Source: Ceratopteris richardii | Lineage: Eukaryota; Streptophyta; Polypodiopsida; Polypodiales; Pteridaceae | NCBI GenBank assembly: GCA_020310875.1 | Contig: CM035423.1 | Location: 132,452,638 to 132,516,637 of the forward strand | Reading direction: 5' to 3' | DNA: 64,000 bases | Shown: positions 1-10,560 of the stretch, one piece after another | How positions within the stretch are numbered: the first letter of the stretch is position 1 | How the letters are laid out: each line of letters begins with the position of its first letter | Made by a program: the position numbers and the translations under genes | Notes under the pieces: generated by a model | The model's database searches: none | Told to the model about the DNA's origin: nothing | What the model saw: the letters and a program-made list of their open reading frames with translations, nothing else

Positions 1-328
1 GCAATGCAGCTACTTTCTTTGCATTATAAGTTATTTGGCAATAGAGAGAACTAGAATCCATGCATATTCCAATTATTGTATCGAGCTTAGAAGAATTTGA
101 TGATTTTTCAAGTTTCTTAGAATGATACAAAAGTAGACTCACTTTCTCCAATTTGATAAAGAGCTATTTTTATATAGCTTGCATATGAAAATGTACAAAT
201 ATTTTGGCGAATAAGATGACAATGATTTGGAAGTCGAGACTGTAAAATATCATACCTCTCATCAACGTGTATCATGTAAATTTTCATGAGAAATGAAATG
301 ATCTACATCATCATGTGGAATGCAACGG
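1..328. other. unclassified left flank
   Basis: AT-rich sequence with no recognisable coding frame. It shows no 5' LTR matching the 3' LTR start seen near 7047 and no obvious tRNA primer-binding site. It either belongs to the untranslated leader of the chromovirus to its right or is the host DNA next to it. The boundary at about 329 is set by where homology with the second gag copy begins. Confidence 0.4.
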
Positions 329-939
329 CTGAGAAATTGCCCCCCCTCTCTCCCTCCCCCCCAAGGGTTCCCCCCCTCTCTCCCCCCCTCAAAGGTCCTC
401 CACCCCCCCTCGCAAGGCACTCTCCCCCAACAAGTTGCCACCGCTCCAATGTCATTGCACCACCGTCAAGCCGTCGCTAGCCCCACACACACCCACTACC
501 CTCTTGCCTGGGTTGCTGACATCGAGATCTCGATCCCCATGACCGACGAGTATGATGATGCCACGACAGGATATACCTCAAGGGCAGAGCACACTCACTT
601 TGTAATCGCTCGTCGTAGATGCAACATGCTCATCGTGAAGCACTCGAGATAGAGATCAATTGGCTCTTGCTCGACAATGCCGACCTACACGAATGGCTCT
701 AGGAGGTCAAACTCAATGTAGAATTGAACCATCAACTAGGTTCAATCAACCAAGCTGATGTAATGCACCGTATCACTCGATTAAAAGACTCCCTCTCTTG
801 GCTAGCCGACCTAGTTGAATACCACCTCTTCCCATCTAACCAAACCAACCTGCAATTGAGCCCCCAATTGGACCCTCAACTGACTCTCCAATCGCAAACA
901 ACTCCCACCAACCAACTCCAATAGGTGGACATCAATGAC

Positions 940-1690
940 CCAGACTCCCTAGGCCTCTTTAAACCCAACCCACCCGACAAGTACCACGACGATCACAACT
1001 CCAGGGCTGCAACAACTAGACCCGCATCACCAGCTAGTTCCTTCAGGATGAAGCCTCGACATGGTACATGGAAAAACAGAAGAAATAGGCTTGGGGCACT
1101 TAGGATCAGTTCAAGACCGCCCTCATCAACCACTTTGTCCCCCACAATGAGGCCTTCTAGGTGCAGGATGAGTTACACAATCTTTGTTAAGACATATTCA
1201 TCTCAAGCTACATTTCCAAGTACAAAAAACTCATGCTTTGAATCTCAAACATGATAGAGATAGATTGACTACATGGGTTCCTCTATGGGTGCTCACCCTA
1301 ATATCGAAAGGAGGTCAAGAAACCGAACCTGCAAACATGGGAGGAAGCCACTATCATCATTGAATGACTGAATGACGCTTACTCTAACCAACAACCCAAA
1401 CTCAATGACTCGAGGCAAGGAAGCAAACAAGATTCCAACACCTTGTCCGATCAAAACCAAAGGCAGATCGAATACCCTCAAGGTCAAAGTCAAAATCAAA
1501 GTACAAGAAAGCATGCACTCTCTGCTCCACAAGATACTAGAAGGAACCCCCCCCCCCACAAAGAACGATTCAAACTAACGGGACCCAAGATCGGTGTGTC
1601 GATTCTACCAAGGCAACCACCCATCCCACCTCTATCAATGCCAATTGTAAGACACCATGGTTCACTCTACACGAGGCCCCCCGCATAGAG
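940..1690 (+). pseudogene. gag polyprotein remnant (copy 1)
   Basis: Gag forms the retrotransposon particle and binds the element RNA. Reading across several frames, the sequence gives a typical Ty3/gypsy gag core: a tryptophan-tyrosine motif near 1050 (DEASTWYMEKQ), then segments equivalent to FKTALINHFVP (about 1105), ISSYISKYKKLM (about 1200) and TWEEATTIIE (about 1335). Downstream lies a glutamine/asparagine-rich stretch (QNQRQIEYPQGQSQNQS). A clean CCHC zinc knuckle is not preserved; only scattered Cys and His residues remain near 1590-1660. Several in-frame stops and frame changes show that it is non-functional. Confidence 0.7.
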
Positions 1691-1849
1691 AAGCATGAAC
1701 GTTAGGACCAAGAATCACAAAGGTAGAAATCAGCAACTAAGATGGCCCCTACTCACCACAAATGGCAACCTACAAAGGCAAGGTCAAATGCAACCCCATC
1801 GCACTACCAATAGTCCATCAAACATTTGTCATGGGCAAAATCATAGGAA

Positions 1850-2083
1850 TCGACATCCCATGATGGTTGACACCGAAGCAACACACAATTTCATGACCCC
1901 CAAATTAGCTTGACACCTTGGACTAGAACTTAGCAAACCATTATGAATGGTCGTCATGTTCAGCCAAGGTCAGGATAGTCATGTTTGCCAAGACAAAGGG
2001 GTACTCGCGTACTTAGGCCAATGGGTTGGGTACCTTGACTTTCTCATCCTATGAATGGAATTATTTGACGTGATCATAGGGTT
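1850..2083 (+). pseudogene. retropepsin remnant (copy 1), DTG changed to DTE
   Basis: Aspartic protease of the retroelement, which would cut the polyprotein. The active-site motif reads VDTEATHNFM, with the triplet at 1869-1877 encoding D-T-E where catalytic retropepsins have D-T/S-G. A stop follows at KLA (about 1911). The flap and the second conserved motif continue in other frames up to DVIIG (about 2080), where the copy is cut by the start of the second gag-protease unit. Confidence 0.75.
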
Positions 2084-3836
2084 GAGAAATTGCCCCCCCT
2101 CTCTCCCTCCCCCCCAAGGGTCCCCCCCCCTCTCTCCCCCCCTCAAAGGTCCTCCACTGCCCCTCGCAAGGCACTCTCCCCTCAACAAGTTGCCATCGCT
2201 CCAATGTCATTGCGCCACCGTCAGGCCGTCGCTAGCCCCACACACACCCACTACCCTCTTGCCTAGGTTGCCAACATCGGGATCTCGATCCCCATGACCG
2301 ACGAGTATGATGATGCCACGACAGGATATACCTCAAGGGCAGAGCACGCTCACTATGTAATCGCTCGTCGTAGATGCAACCATGCTCATCGTGAAGCACT
2401 CAAGGTAGAGATCAATTGGCTCTTGCTTGACAATGCCGACCTACACGAATGGCTCTAGGCGGTCAAATTCAATGTAGAATTGAACCATCAACTAGGTTCA
2501 ATCAACCAAGCTGATGTAATGCACCGTATCACTCGATTAGAAGACTCCCTTTCTTGGCTAGCCGACCTAATTGAATACCACCTCTTCCCATCTAACCAAA
2601 CCAACCTGCAATTGAGCCCCCGATTGGACCCTCAACTGACTCTCCAATCGCTAACAACTCCCACCAACCAACTCCAATAGGTGGACATCAATGACCCAGA
2701 CTCCCTAGGCCTCTTTAAACCCAACCCACCCAACAAGTACCACGACGATCGCAACTCTAGGGCTGCAACACTAGACCCGCATCACCAGCTAGTTCCTTCA
2801 GGATGAAGCCTCGACATGGTACATGGAAGAACAGAAGAAATAGGCTTGGGGCACTTAGGATCAGTTCAAGACTGCCCTCATCGACTACTTTGTCCCCCAC
2901 AACGAGGCTTTCTAGGTGCAGGATGAGTGACACAATCTTTGTTAAGACATATTCATCTCAAGCTACATTTCCAAGTACAAAAAGCTCATGCTTTGAATCT
3001 CAAACATGATAGAGATAGATTGACTACATGGGTTCCTCTATGGGTGCTCCCCCTAATATCGAAAGGAGGTCAAGAAACCGAACCTGCGAACATGGGAGGA
3101 AGCCACTAGCATCACTGAATGACTGAATGACGCTTAGTCTAACCAGCAACCCAAATTCAATGACTCGAGGCAAGGAAGCAAGCGAGATTCCAACACCTCG
3201 TTCAATCAAAACCAAAGGCAGATCGAATACCCTCAAGGTCAAAGTCAAAATCAAAGTACAAGAAAGCATGCACTCTCTGCTCCACAAGATAATAGAAGGA
3301 ACCCCCCTAGCAAGAACGATTCAAACTAATGGGACCCAAGATCGGTGTGTCGATTCTACCAAGGCAACCACCCATCCCACCTCTATCAATGCCAATTGTA
3401 AGACACCATGGTTCACTCTACACGAGGCCCCCTGCATAGAGAAGCATCAACGTTAGGACCAAGAATCACAGAGGTAGAAATCAGCAATTGAGATGGCCCC
3501 GACTCACCACAAATGGCAACCTACAAAGGCAAGGCCAAATGCAACCCCATCGCACTACCAATAGTCCATCAAACATTTGTCATGGGCAAAATCATAGGAA
3601 TCGACATCCCATGATGGTTGACACCGGAGCAACACACAATTTCATGACCCCCAAATTAGCTTGACACCTTGGATTAGAACTTAACAAACCATTATGAATG
3701 GTCTTCATGTTCAGCCAAGGTCAAGATAGTCATGTTCGCCAAGACAAAGGGGTACTCGTGTACTTAGGCCAATGGTTTGGGTACCTTGACTTTCTCATCC
3801 TATCAATGGAATTATTTGACGCGATCATAGGGCTCT
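2084..3836 (+). repeat. tandem gag-protease duplication, copy 2
   Basis: Second copy of 329-2083. It continues past the duplication end without a break into the rest of the protease (DAIIGLSFMDQH near 3820-3850) and on to the reverse transcriptase, so this copy keeps the original element context. Differences from copy 1 are dispersed and are mainly transitions and short indels. Confidence 0.9.
2696..3456 (+). pseudogene. gag polyprotein remnant (copy 2)
   Basis: Copy of the gag core described at 940-1690, with the same order of motifs: DEASTWYMEEQ near 2805, the FKTAL segment near 2860, SYISKYKKLML near 2965 and a WEEAT segment near 3095. It differs from copy 1 by point changes (for example SD in place of SY before the TIFVKTYSSQ shadow frame) and retains several stops. 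It precedes the better-preserved protease copy. Confidence 0.7.
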
Positions 3837-3900
3837 CATTCATGGATCAACACATGACTAGTTACTTGGGTAAAGGGGCAGAAAACTTATACTATATCAA
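3605..3900 (+). pseudogene. retropepsin remnant (copy 2), DTG retained
   Basis: The active site reads VDTGATHNFM, with D-T-G encoded at 3620-3628, so the catalytic triad is intact here, unlike copy 1. A stop lies at about 3663 and the frame resumes as VFMFSQGQDSHV to the second conserved segment DAIIGLSFMDQH near 3825-3855, the retropepsin C-terminal 'ILG'-type motif. It runs on into the linker before the reverse transcriptase. Confidence 0.8.
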
Positions 3901-4204
3901 ATCAGGCAATCAATCGTGGTCGAATTCCATCGAGTTCACTCATCCAGAGAGGAAGCGTTTCATGAGGAGGCGCCCAAGCAGAGGCAAGAACACAATTGCA
4001 CGACACACTGACACCATCACAAACTGAAGTGAGAACCAATGGCTCAAGTGCGAGCCTCTTCATCAAAACACACACCCAACACTTTTTCACACAAGCAGTT
4101 CAATAAAGTTGTGTACCAAGGTATAATGGAATACTTATGCCTTTAACGACCAATCAAAACAGAGACCAAACCAGCCCTGATCGATGTATCGAAGTTTGGC
4201 CACC

Positions 4205-4990
4205 CAAGCTTCATGTTTCTCTTGGAAGAATATGCAGATGTGCTCACAGACACGCTCCCTCCCAAACTTTCATCCTTACACAATGTCCAACACCGAATTG
4301 ACACCCTCCTATATCAACCACTCCCCTCATTGGCTCCCTACAAAATGAAGAAGACAGACTTGAAAGATCTTAAGCGCCAACTACATGAATTGAAGGAACA
4401 GGGATACAATCGACAAAGCAACTCTCCATATAGGGCATCGATCCTCTTTGTGAAGAAGAAGGATGGCTCACTACATTTATGCATTGAGGAACTTCTAGAC
4501 CGCCTGCGCAAGGCTAGATACTTCTCAGGTATCGACCTTTGTTTCGGATACCATCAGATCATGGTGGCCCATGAGCACATCAAGAAGACCACATTTGTAC
4601 ATGCTATGGAAGCTATGAATGGTTAGTGCTACCATTTAGTCTCACAGGGGCCCCTACGACCTTTTGTCGAGAGATGAACGATGGCTTTTGGGATATGCGC
4701 GATCTTTTCCTCATCATATACATCGATCACTTGCTCATCTATAGTTGCACACTAGAGGAATACGACGAACATGTGAAGGCCGTTTTGCAATGCCTACGAA
4801 AATGTTGCCTCTTCGCAAAACCAAGTAAATGTGAGTTTGCCATGAAGAAGGTCTGATTTTTGGGCTTCATCATCTCAAAACTTGGGCTTCATATCGACCC
4901 CAAGAAAGTGGAAACAATGCTTAAGTGGACCCCCCAACTTCGGTCAAAGCAGTGTGGGAATTCGTCGAATTTTGCTGGTTCCCTTGCCAT
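4205..4990 (+). pseudogene. Ty3/gypsy reverse transcriptase, inactivated
   Basis: The enzyme copies element RNA into DNA. From 4213 the frame shows EEYADVLTD, HRIDTLLYQP, APYKMKKTDLKDLKRQL, SPYRASILFVKKKDGSL and ARYFSGIDLCFGYHQI, all standard RT landmarks. About 20 residues expected between the LHLCIE motif and LLDRLRKARYFS (the stretch that usually holds RALNKVTIKN-like sequence) are deleted. A frameshift at about 4626 leads to LPFSLTGAPTTF. The catalytic YxDD box reads YIDH (4719-4730), the second Asp being replaced by His. A stop at 4854 precedes the FLGFIIS motif. Confidence 0.9.
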
Positions 4991-4999
4991 TTCATTTGA

Positions 5000-5560
5000 G
5001 ATTTTAGCAAGATCGCAACTCCACTCCTCGAGTTGATCAAAGAGAAGGAGGCCTTCAAATGGGGCCAAGCTCAGGAGGATGCATTCAAAGCACTTAAGGT
5101 CACAATGTGCAATGCACCTCTCCTAAAACCTCTAGAGTTAGAAAAACCCTTCATGATTAATGCAGATGCGTTTGGCATGTCAATCAGAGGGTTCCTAATG
5201 CAAGATGGGCAATCAATGGCCTATGAATCACATAAATTCACCCAAGTCAAGTTGAGATGGAGCACATGAGAAGGAAATGCTCATAGACATCCATTGCCTA
5301 CACAAATGGTGACACTACGTTCAGGACAAGCATACCAAGGTCTTCACAGAAAACATCTCGCTCAAGTACTTCTCTTCTCAATCAAAGCTAAGTCCAAAGC
5401 AAGCTATGTGGCAAGATTTCCTTGTAGGTCGGGGAAACATAACATCATGCTTGACGTGCTAAGGAGAAGAGCTGAGATTCAAGCCTTATCCATGATCTTG
5501 TCCAATCTACAGGGCAGGATCAAGCTAGCTCAAGAGCACGATGACCAAGTATAGGAGCTC
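5000..5560 (+). pseudogene. RT thumb and RNase H domain remnant
   Basis: RNase H would remove the RNA strand during replication. From 5033 the frame shows FKWGQAQEDAFKALK, APLLKPLELEKPFMI, NADAFGMSIRGFLMQDG and MAYESHKFT, matching the Ty3/gypsy RNase H start (TDASGxGIGAVLMQ in intact elements). Here the usual T-D-A-S is N-A-D-A-F. A stop at 5267 is followed, in another frame, by segments equivalent to SLKYFSSQSKLSPKQA and, near 5440, the end of the domain. It is broken by stops. Confidence 0.8.
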
Positions 5561-6580
5561 ATGGACGAGGTTCAAAACACCTAACATTCAGGCAGATATA
5601 CAATCAAATATGGCATGCTCTATTGCAAATGCCACGTTTATGTCCTCGAGGACTTTGAACTACACAAGGAGTTGCTCTGGGAGGCTCATGACTGCAAAGT
5701 GGTGGGACATGGAGGCCAAAACCGCAGCCATGAGCTGCTATCAGACATTTTTACTAGTGCCACATGAAAGCTCAAGTCCAAGAGTACATGGAGACGTGTC
5801 CAACTTGTCAACTGGTACGACATGACATAATCAAATTGGTGGGCTTTTTGCAACCTTTGCCCATACCAAATAGACCATGGGACATGATTAGTATGGACTT
5901 CATAATCGAGCTTCCACCATCCTAGTGATATTCAATCAGTTTTGTGGTGGTGCATCACTTCACAAAACAGGACCACTTCATCTCAGCTAAGCCTCCCTTG
6001 AATGCAAAGGTAGTGGCTGAATTGTTTTTCACACACATAGTCAATACCATGGCCTACCCTTGGCTATCGTCTCAGATCCAGATGGCCGCTTCTTAAGTCA
6101 ATTATGGACCAAACTTTTGCTTATTAGGCACACAACTTAGATTTTCTAGCACTTATCACCCACAAACCAATGGGGAAAGTGGATCAACCAAATGATTGAG
6201 GATTACATTCGCAACTATGTGCAAACATACCAATGAGATTGGTCCAAACACTTAGCTATCCTCAAGTTTCATTACAATGCCCCAGTCCATTCGAGCACCA
6301 AAATGACCCCATTCAAGTTAGCAATCGGCAAAGAGGTCATAACCTCGTTAGCACTTATGCAAGATTCCACCCTGGCCACCAATGATCCGGATTGCAGAGC
6401 ATTCTTGGAATAGTGGAAAACAAAGTTGGAGGAGGCCAAGTCCATCTTACAAAGAAGCAAGGAACGAATGACCAAGTACACCAATAAAAAACGAAGACTG
6501 GGAGAAATCTTCGAAGTCAGTGACTTAGTTCTTGTGAGCACACACAACATCACACTTCCCCGCAACATTACATAGAAATT
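5560..6580 (+). pseudogene. integrase remnant (zinc-binding and catalytic core)
   Basis: Integrase inserts the cDNA into the genome. The N-terminal H2C2 zinc region is visible as HDCKVVGHGG near 5690 and, in another frame, YMETCPTCQL (5786-5815). That frame is open from 5764 to a stop at 5923 and includes LQPLPIPNRPWDMISMDFII, the linker into the core. The core continues as VVVHHFTKQDHFIS (about 5945) and LRFSSTYHPQTNG (about 6145). At least three frame changes and several stops interrupt it. Confidence 0.85.
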
Positions 6581-6932
6581 CAATCATTGATACTACAGCC
6601 CTTACAAAGTGGCAAAGCAGATCAACCGGGTGACATACCAACTGGGGTTGCCCGACAACGTGTAGTTTCACATCTTCCATGTGAGCTTACTGAAGCGGTT
6701 CAAGCCCGACACCAAGTATGGACGAGAAGTCCCAGTGCTTCAAGACAGCGAGAACTAATTCGAACTAGAGGCTATCTTATGAGATTGCACCACACACAAA
6801 GGCCTTGAGTTCCTCATCAAATGGAAAGGTCGCCCCTTAGTGGATGCCTATTGGATCTTGGTCAACACATTTGGTATGGACCATCCCCTTGTCCGAGAAT
6901 ATACCACATATCTTAAGCCTATCATGGCCCCC
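6581..6932 (+). pseudogene. integrase C-terminal region with chromodomain
   Basis: Chromodomains at the integrase end guide chromovirus insertion by binding histone marks. A single frame with few stops reads SPYKVAKQINRVTYQLGLP (about 6597), FHVSLLKRFKPDTKYG (about 6675) and then the chromodomain core LEFLIKWKGRPLVDAYWI (about 6800-6855), ending LVREYTTYLKP and a stop at 6930-6932. The aromatic-W-K-G core that defines chromodomains is retained (IKWKG), with A-Y-W-I replacing the usual A-T-W-E. Internal stops are present near 6660, 6755 and 6780. Confidence 0.8.
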
Positions 6933-7033
6933 TAGCCCAATGTAATGCTCCCAAATTTTGTATCACCTTAAGTTGTATCAACCCCAAAATTTTGTAAACC
7001 CAAACCCGCTTGTTGAGGGAAACAAGCTCTCCA

Positions 7034-7400
7034 AGCCACGGGAGGATGTGATAGCCCCTATATTTCTATCTAGGACTTTGCAATGCCTGGGAGGTTTACC
7101 CTACGGTGCCAAATTGTGCGCAACTATGAGCGGTAATAGTGGACCTAGATGTCATTTCCCCTTATGCCAAGCTGCAAGAGACTAAGGATTACGACCACCA
7201 TGTGCTAGAGAGATGACTTCCTCCCAACCAAATTCCTCTATATATAGCTCTCTCCAAGGGACTGGCTTCTTGGGCAGGTGGATACTAACCATCCATGTGT
7301 CATCCATGTAACTGCATGTGCACCAAGTGTCCCAATTAACTCGAGCTAACTCAAGTGGATGCTTCTGGAAGGCTCTAGATATCTTTGGGCAAAATACTCT
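7034..7400 (+). mobile_element. polypurine tract and 3' LTR of the chromovirus
   Basis: ACGGGAGGA at 7038-7046 is a plausible polypurine tract, the plus-strand primer. It is followed immediately by TGTGATAGCCCC at 7047, the TG start of an LTR placed about 115 bp after the chromodomain stop, as expected for this group. A TATA-like box lies about 190 bp in. The CA end is not identified because a tRNA-like sequence begins close by, so the end given is approximate. Confidence 0.6.
7239..7247 (+). promoter_or_regulatory. TATA-like box in the 3' LTR
   Basis: TATATATAG sits in the sequence CCTCTATATATAGCTCTC, about 190 bp into the LTR. That position fits an LTR core promoter on the plus strand. No other promoter evidence is available. 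Confidence 0.4.
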
Positions 7401-7404
7401 CCCC

Positions 7405-7480
7405 ATTTACCCCATGGGGATTGAACCCAAGACCTCCTCCTTCACATCCTTAACCACTAAGCTAAGTGGATCACTTATTC
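7405..7480 (-). mobile_element. tRNA-derived SINE head (pol III promoter-like)
   Basis: On the minus strand the order is TAGCTTAGTGG (fits the tRNA A box TRGYNNARNGG) and, 38 bases after its start, GGTTCAATCCC (fits the B box GGTTCRANTCC). This is the internal RNA polymerase III promoter layout of a tRNA-derived SINE. The cloverleaf does not look intact, so a real tRNA gene is unlikely. The 3' end and target duplications were not found. It abuts the point where the integrase of the next element is cut off. Confidence 0.5.
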
Positions 7481-7920
7481 ATGAAAGCACATGAACTAAT
7501 CACCAAGAACTCATTTATTCGGTATTCAATTACTTCACTTATTAAGTGTGTACCTCCATTACTAACTATCTCAATAGGTAGTCCAAATCTAGTAAAGATA
7601 TGTCCAAATGAGAGTTTAGTGGTGGTTTGAGCATCACTTTTTTTCATGGCTTTGGCTTCTACACACTTTTTCAAGTAGTCTATGGACATAATAATATGTT
7701 TAGCATGAGATCCTCTTGCAAGGGGATTAATGGGTCCAATGAAATCTCCCCATCTTAAGAATGCTCTTGCATAGATCATTGGTTTCAAAGGCATGAGATT
7801 TCTTGTAATTAGTTATTTCATTTGTTGGAAAACACCACAACTTTTTACATAAGCTTCAACATCCATGTGGAGAGTTGGCCACCAAAATCCTACAAAAAGA
7901 GTCATAATTATGGTTTTATG
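7481..7920 (-). pseudogene. integrase remnant, C-terminally truncated
   Basis: Minus-strand reading. The N-terminal zinc region (about 7920-7820) contains GFWWPTLHMDVEAYVKSCGVFQ, given here only as a landmark; the second cysteine of the usual C-x2-C is Phe (CGVF). A stop and frame change precede the catalytic core from 7794: RWGDFIGPINP, HIIMSIDYLKKCVEAKA, FGLPIEIVSNGGTHL. The core stops after FLVISSCAFMNK at about 7481, well before the last catalytic Glu region, so the domain is truncated by whatever brought in the adjacent SINE-like sequence. Confidence 0.85.
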
Positions 7921-8373
7921 AACTAAGAAGTGACCTCTAGCTAGTGTTGCATGTGCCCTCTCCTAGATTGGAAGATATTCTCCTTCATGGACACATATAA
8001 GTAGCTGATTATCTTTTCCCCATTAAAAAATTTGTTTTCGATTATAACAAAATCTTTACTCTGGTCCTCTAGGGCTCTCTTTCGGGCTAAGCTTGCTTCT
8101 TCTAGGTATGTTCGTCACTTCAAGAATTCAATCATAGGTTTACTCTACTCAGTTGCTATTGTGGAATAACTCACAGGTGAGTGTTCCTCTCAGTGGGATG
8201 ATTGGCATATGCTATAGTTAGTTACATATTCATGTACTTCTCTTTGCATATCTAGCTAGTACACTCCTAAACGTCACAATTCGTAAGGGGTTCCATTTAT
8301 ACATTTGTGCATGTTCCAATGATTTACACGAGCTTGATGAATAAGGTTTGATTTCTCACCAACCTCTACACAT
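7921..8373 (-). pseudogene. RNase H-integrase connection region, degenerate
   Basis: Lies between the end of RNase H and the integrase zinc region of the reverse-strand element. Minus-strand reading gives short fragments only, with many stops, and no motif is clear enough to place. Its spacing matches the linker that follows RNase H in Ty3/gypsy elements. Confidence 0.45.
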
Positions 8374-9368
8374 CTAAATAGAACTCGAATCTTTGAAATA
8401 TAGGCTACCTGTGACAATGTGTATGTTTCTTGTTTTCCAAAGTTTCTTGCTTGTCTTGGGTTTGATCTTATGACTTGGTCCATGTGTAAGCATAGGTGCC
8501 AACTTTTCATACCAAAATGGGCACACTACTAGGTTGAACAAATAAGTATCTAGAAGCTCATTAGCTATACCCGTTGTTGGTTCTCCATGGGTCATTCTTG
8601 ATAAGTGGTTGGCTCTAATGTGCGTGTTTCCTTTCCTGACCACTGCTTCAAAATCAAATTCCATTAACAACAAGACCATTTGACTAGTCTTCCTATATTG
8701 CAAGGTTTGTTGACCAAGTACCACAAATCTTGACGACCTACAAAGAAATTGAATTGATTAGCTACTGGGCAATGTCAAAATTTCTTTAGTGCATAGACCA
8801 TCCCTAGTCATTCTCTTTGAGTATTAGTGTAATTTTAGTTAGCTTGGTTCAATTGTCTTCTAGCATATGCAATAGGGTGGTCTAATCTCTCTTCATCTAC
8901 TCATTGAACCAATATATATCCAATGGCAAAATTAGAAGCACCCACATGATATGGAATGGCTTATTCCAGTTAGGCACTTTCAGTATAGGAGTTGTACTCA
9001 ATCTCTTTTTCAACTCATTGAAAGCTTGTTCATAGTCATCACCCTATCCAAAGTGAGTTAGCAAACCATATAGTGGTTTGGAAATGATGGCATACATGTG
9101 GATAAATTGAGGATAGTATCCATAATGGCCCATAAAATCTTGTATTTCCTTCAAATTCTTGGGTCTTGGCATTTCTAGGATCAATTTGATTCTTTCCTCA
9201 TATGTAGAGATACCATTTTTAGAGACTATGTGTCTGAGTATCTTTCACTAATGAACCATAAAGACACATTTCTTAGGATTCAGACATACTCGTTATTGTC
9301 TACACTTGTCAAATATACATCTTAGTTTAGGTATGTGAGCATATCTTTGAGAAGAGTAGGTGCAAAGC
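8374..9368 (-). pseudogene. RT C-terminus and RNase H remnant
   Basis: Minus-strand fragments in several frames follow Ty3/gypsy order: CLNPKKCVFMVH (about 9280), LILEMPRPKNLKEIQDFMGH (about 9180-9120), GYYPQFIHMYA, KPLYGLLTHFG, YEQAFNELKKRLSTTPIL (about 9030), then near 8680-8590 MEFDFEAVVRKGNTHIRANHLSRM, quoted only in part as the conserved RNase H end (GNxHxxADxLSR). After that the frame runs on as the linker toward integrase. Stops and frame changes show loss of function. Confidence 0.8.
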
Positions 9369-9858
9369 TCATAAACATAGACTTCCATACTCTTTCTTAA
9401 TAATTCCTTGAGTACATAACACATTAATATTTGGAAAGTGGCTGGTGAATTTGTTTAGGCCAAAAGGCATAACCTTGAAACCATATACACTCCATTCAAT
9501 GGCAAATGTAGTCTTGTGCTGATCTTTAGGACCAATGACTACCTGATTATAGCCTAAAAAGCCATCAAGGAAGTTGTACATTGCCTTCCCTGCTATTCTT
9601 TCCAAAAGTATGGTCAATGATGAGCCATGGGTAACTATCTTGGATAGTGGCAACATTAATCTTCTTCAAGTTAATACAAACCCTTAGTTTGCCATTCTTT
9701 TTGGGAACTACCACTAATGGAGAAACCCACTCTTTATCCTCGATTTCATAAGTGAATCTTGTAGGTATTAGTTTATCTATTTCTTCCTTAGTCTTGGTTG
9801 AGTAGACATCATTATATGTGTATGGTCTTTGTTTAGAAGGCTTTGCCTCTAGATTCAT
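9369..9858 (-). pseudogene. Ty3/gypsy reverse transcriptase, inactivated
   Basis: On the minus strand the first frame (9858 to about 9640) carries PLVVVPKKNGKLRVCINLKK and NVATIQDSYPWLIID. After a frameshift the second frame (to 9369) has AGKAMYNFLDGFLGYNQV, DQHKTTFAIEW and FKVMPFGLNKFTS. The catalytic box expected as YLDD followed by VYSS appears in a third frame as YVYELCTYSS (about 9395-9365), so the Asp pair is lost. The enzyme is dead both by frame and by active site. Confidence 0.9.
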
Positions 9859-10560
9859 AGGAACAATGAAATAAAATCTTTGGTTCTACTCCTTTTATGT
9901 CTTTATATGTCCATACAAAAACATCTAGACACTCTTGCAATAATTCCACTAGTTCATGTTCTTGTTCTAATCTGTCATCTTTTCTGGTAAAAGTGTAGCT
10001 ATCCTTGTCATTCTCTCTTGTTACAGTTTCTGTTTTCATTTGTTCTTTATTGTCATATGTCATTCATTCTTGTGCCTCTCTCTTGGGCATTTGAATAGCA
10101 ATCTTTCTCTCTTATCGTTCATATCTCTTGAAGTTTCTAGGGACTTCAAAATATTCCCCAAATGGATCCTCTTCCACTCTATCATCATATCTCTACTAGG
10201 CTTCTCGTGATACTCTTCTAAAGAGAATATGTTGAAATATTTCCCCCTAGTTGTTGCTCCAACTTCTTTTAGGTACTTTTCTTTGAGTCAAACTCATGTT
10301 CCATTATTATACTTTCACTATCATAATTTTCATATTACTCTTCTTAATCTTCATCTTCTTCCTTGATTATTACCATAAACAGGCTTAGATCATAACCTTC
10401 TTCATCCATACATTCAACCATGGTAATGAACTCCTCATTTATACATACATCTAGGGTAGATAATATTTCCATCCAACCATGAGGCTCAAAAGCTTCATTA
10501 GGAAATATGTTTGGCATGTAAGTTCGATCCTCAATCATTTTTTCCTCCCTAGTCCTAGGT
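9833..10560 (-). pseudogene. protease-to-RT spacer of the reverse-strand element
   Basis: Minus-strand open stretches lead into RT. One at 10063-9833 includes ELLQECLDVFVWTYKDIKGV, the standard 'DVFAWSYxDLKGI' segment just upstream of gypsy RT. Another at 10538-10344 is acidic (FEPHGWMEILSTLDVCINEE, MVECMDEEGYDLSLFM) and matches, from memory, a spacer found between protease and RT in some plant gypsy lineages. The segment between them has stops and no clear motif. Confidence 0.6.

Larger units (their letters stand above)
329..2083 (+). repeat. tandem gag-protease duplication, copy 1
   Basis: Begins at GAGAAATTGCCCCCC near 331 and ends at GATCATAGG near 2080. The same sequence restarts at 2084, an offset of about 1,753 bp, with scattered substitutions and small indels. 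Copy 1 ends inside the protease region and runs directly into the start of copy 2, so it never reaches the reverse transcriptase. The opening about 100 bases are a C/T-rich low-complexity tract. Confidence 0.9.
329..7400 (+). mobile_element. degenerate Ty3/gypsy chromovirus LTR retrotransposon, 5' LTR not seen
   Basis: Domain order on the plus strand is gag, retropepsin, reverse transcriptase, RNase H, integrase and C-terminal chromodomain, followed by a purine-rich tract and a sequence starting TGTGATAGCC that looks like a 3' LTR. This order with a terminal chromodomain is diagnostic of plant chromoviruses. All domains carry stops or frameshifts, so the copy is dead. The gag-protease part is present twice in tandem. 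No 5' LTR is visible, so the element is truncated or begins left of the window. The right limit is approximate because the LTR end was not resolved. Confidence 0.85.

Noticed and set aside
286-652. Proline-rich open frames at 286-652 and 2055-2297
   Set aside because: They come from the C/T-rich low-complexity tract that starts each gag-protease copy; the same DNA gives proline in several frames.
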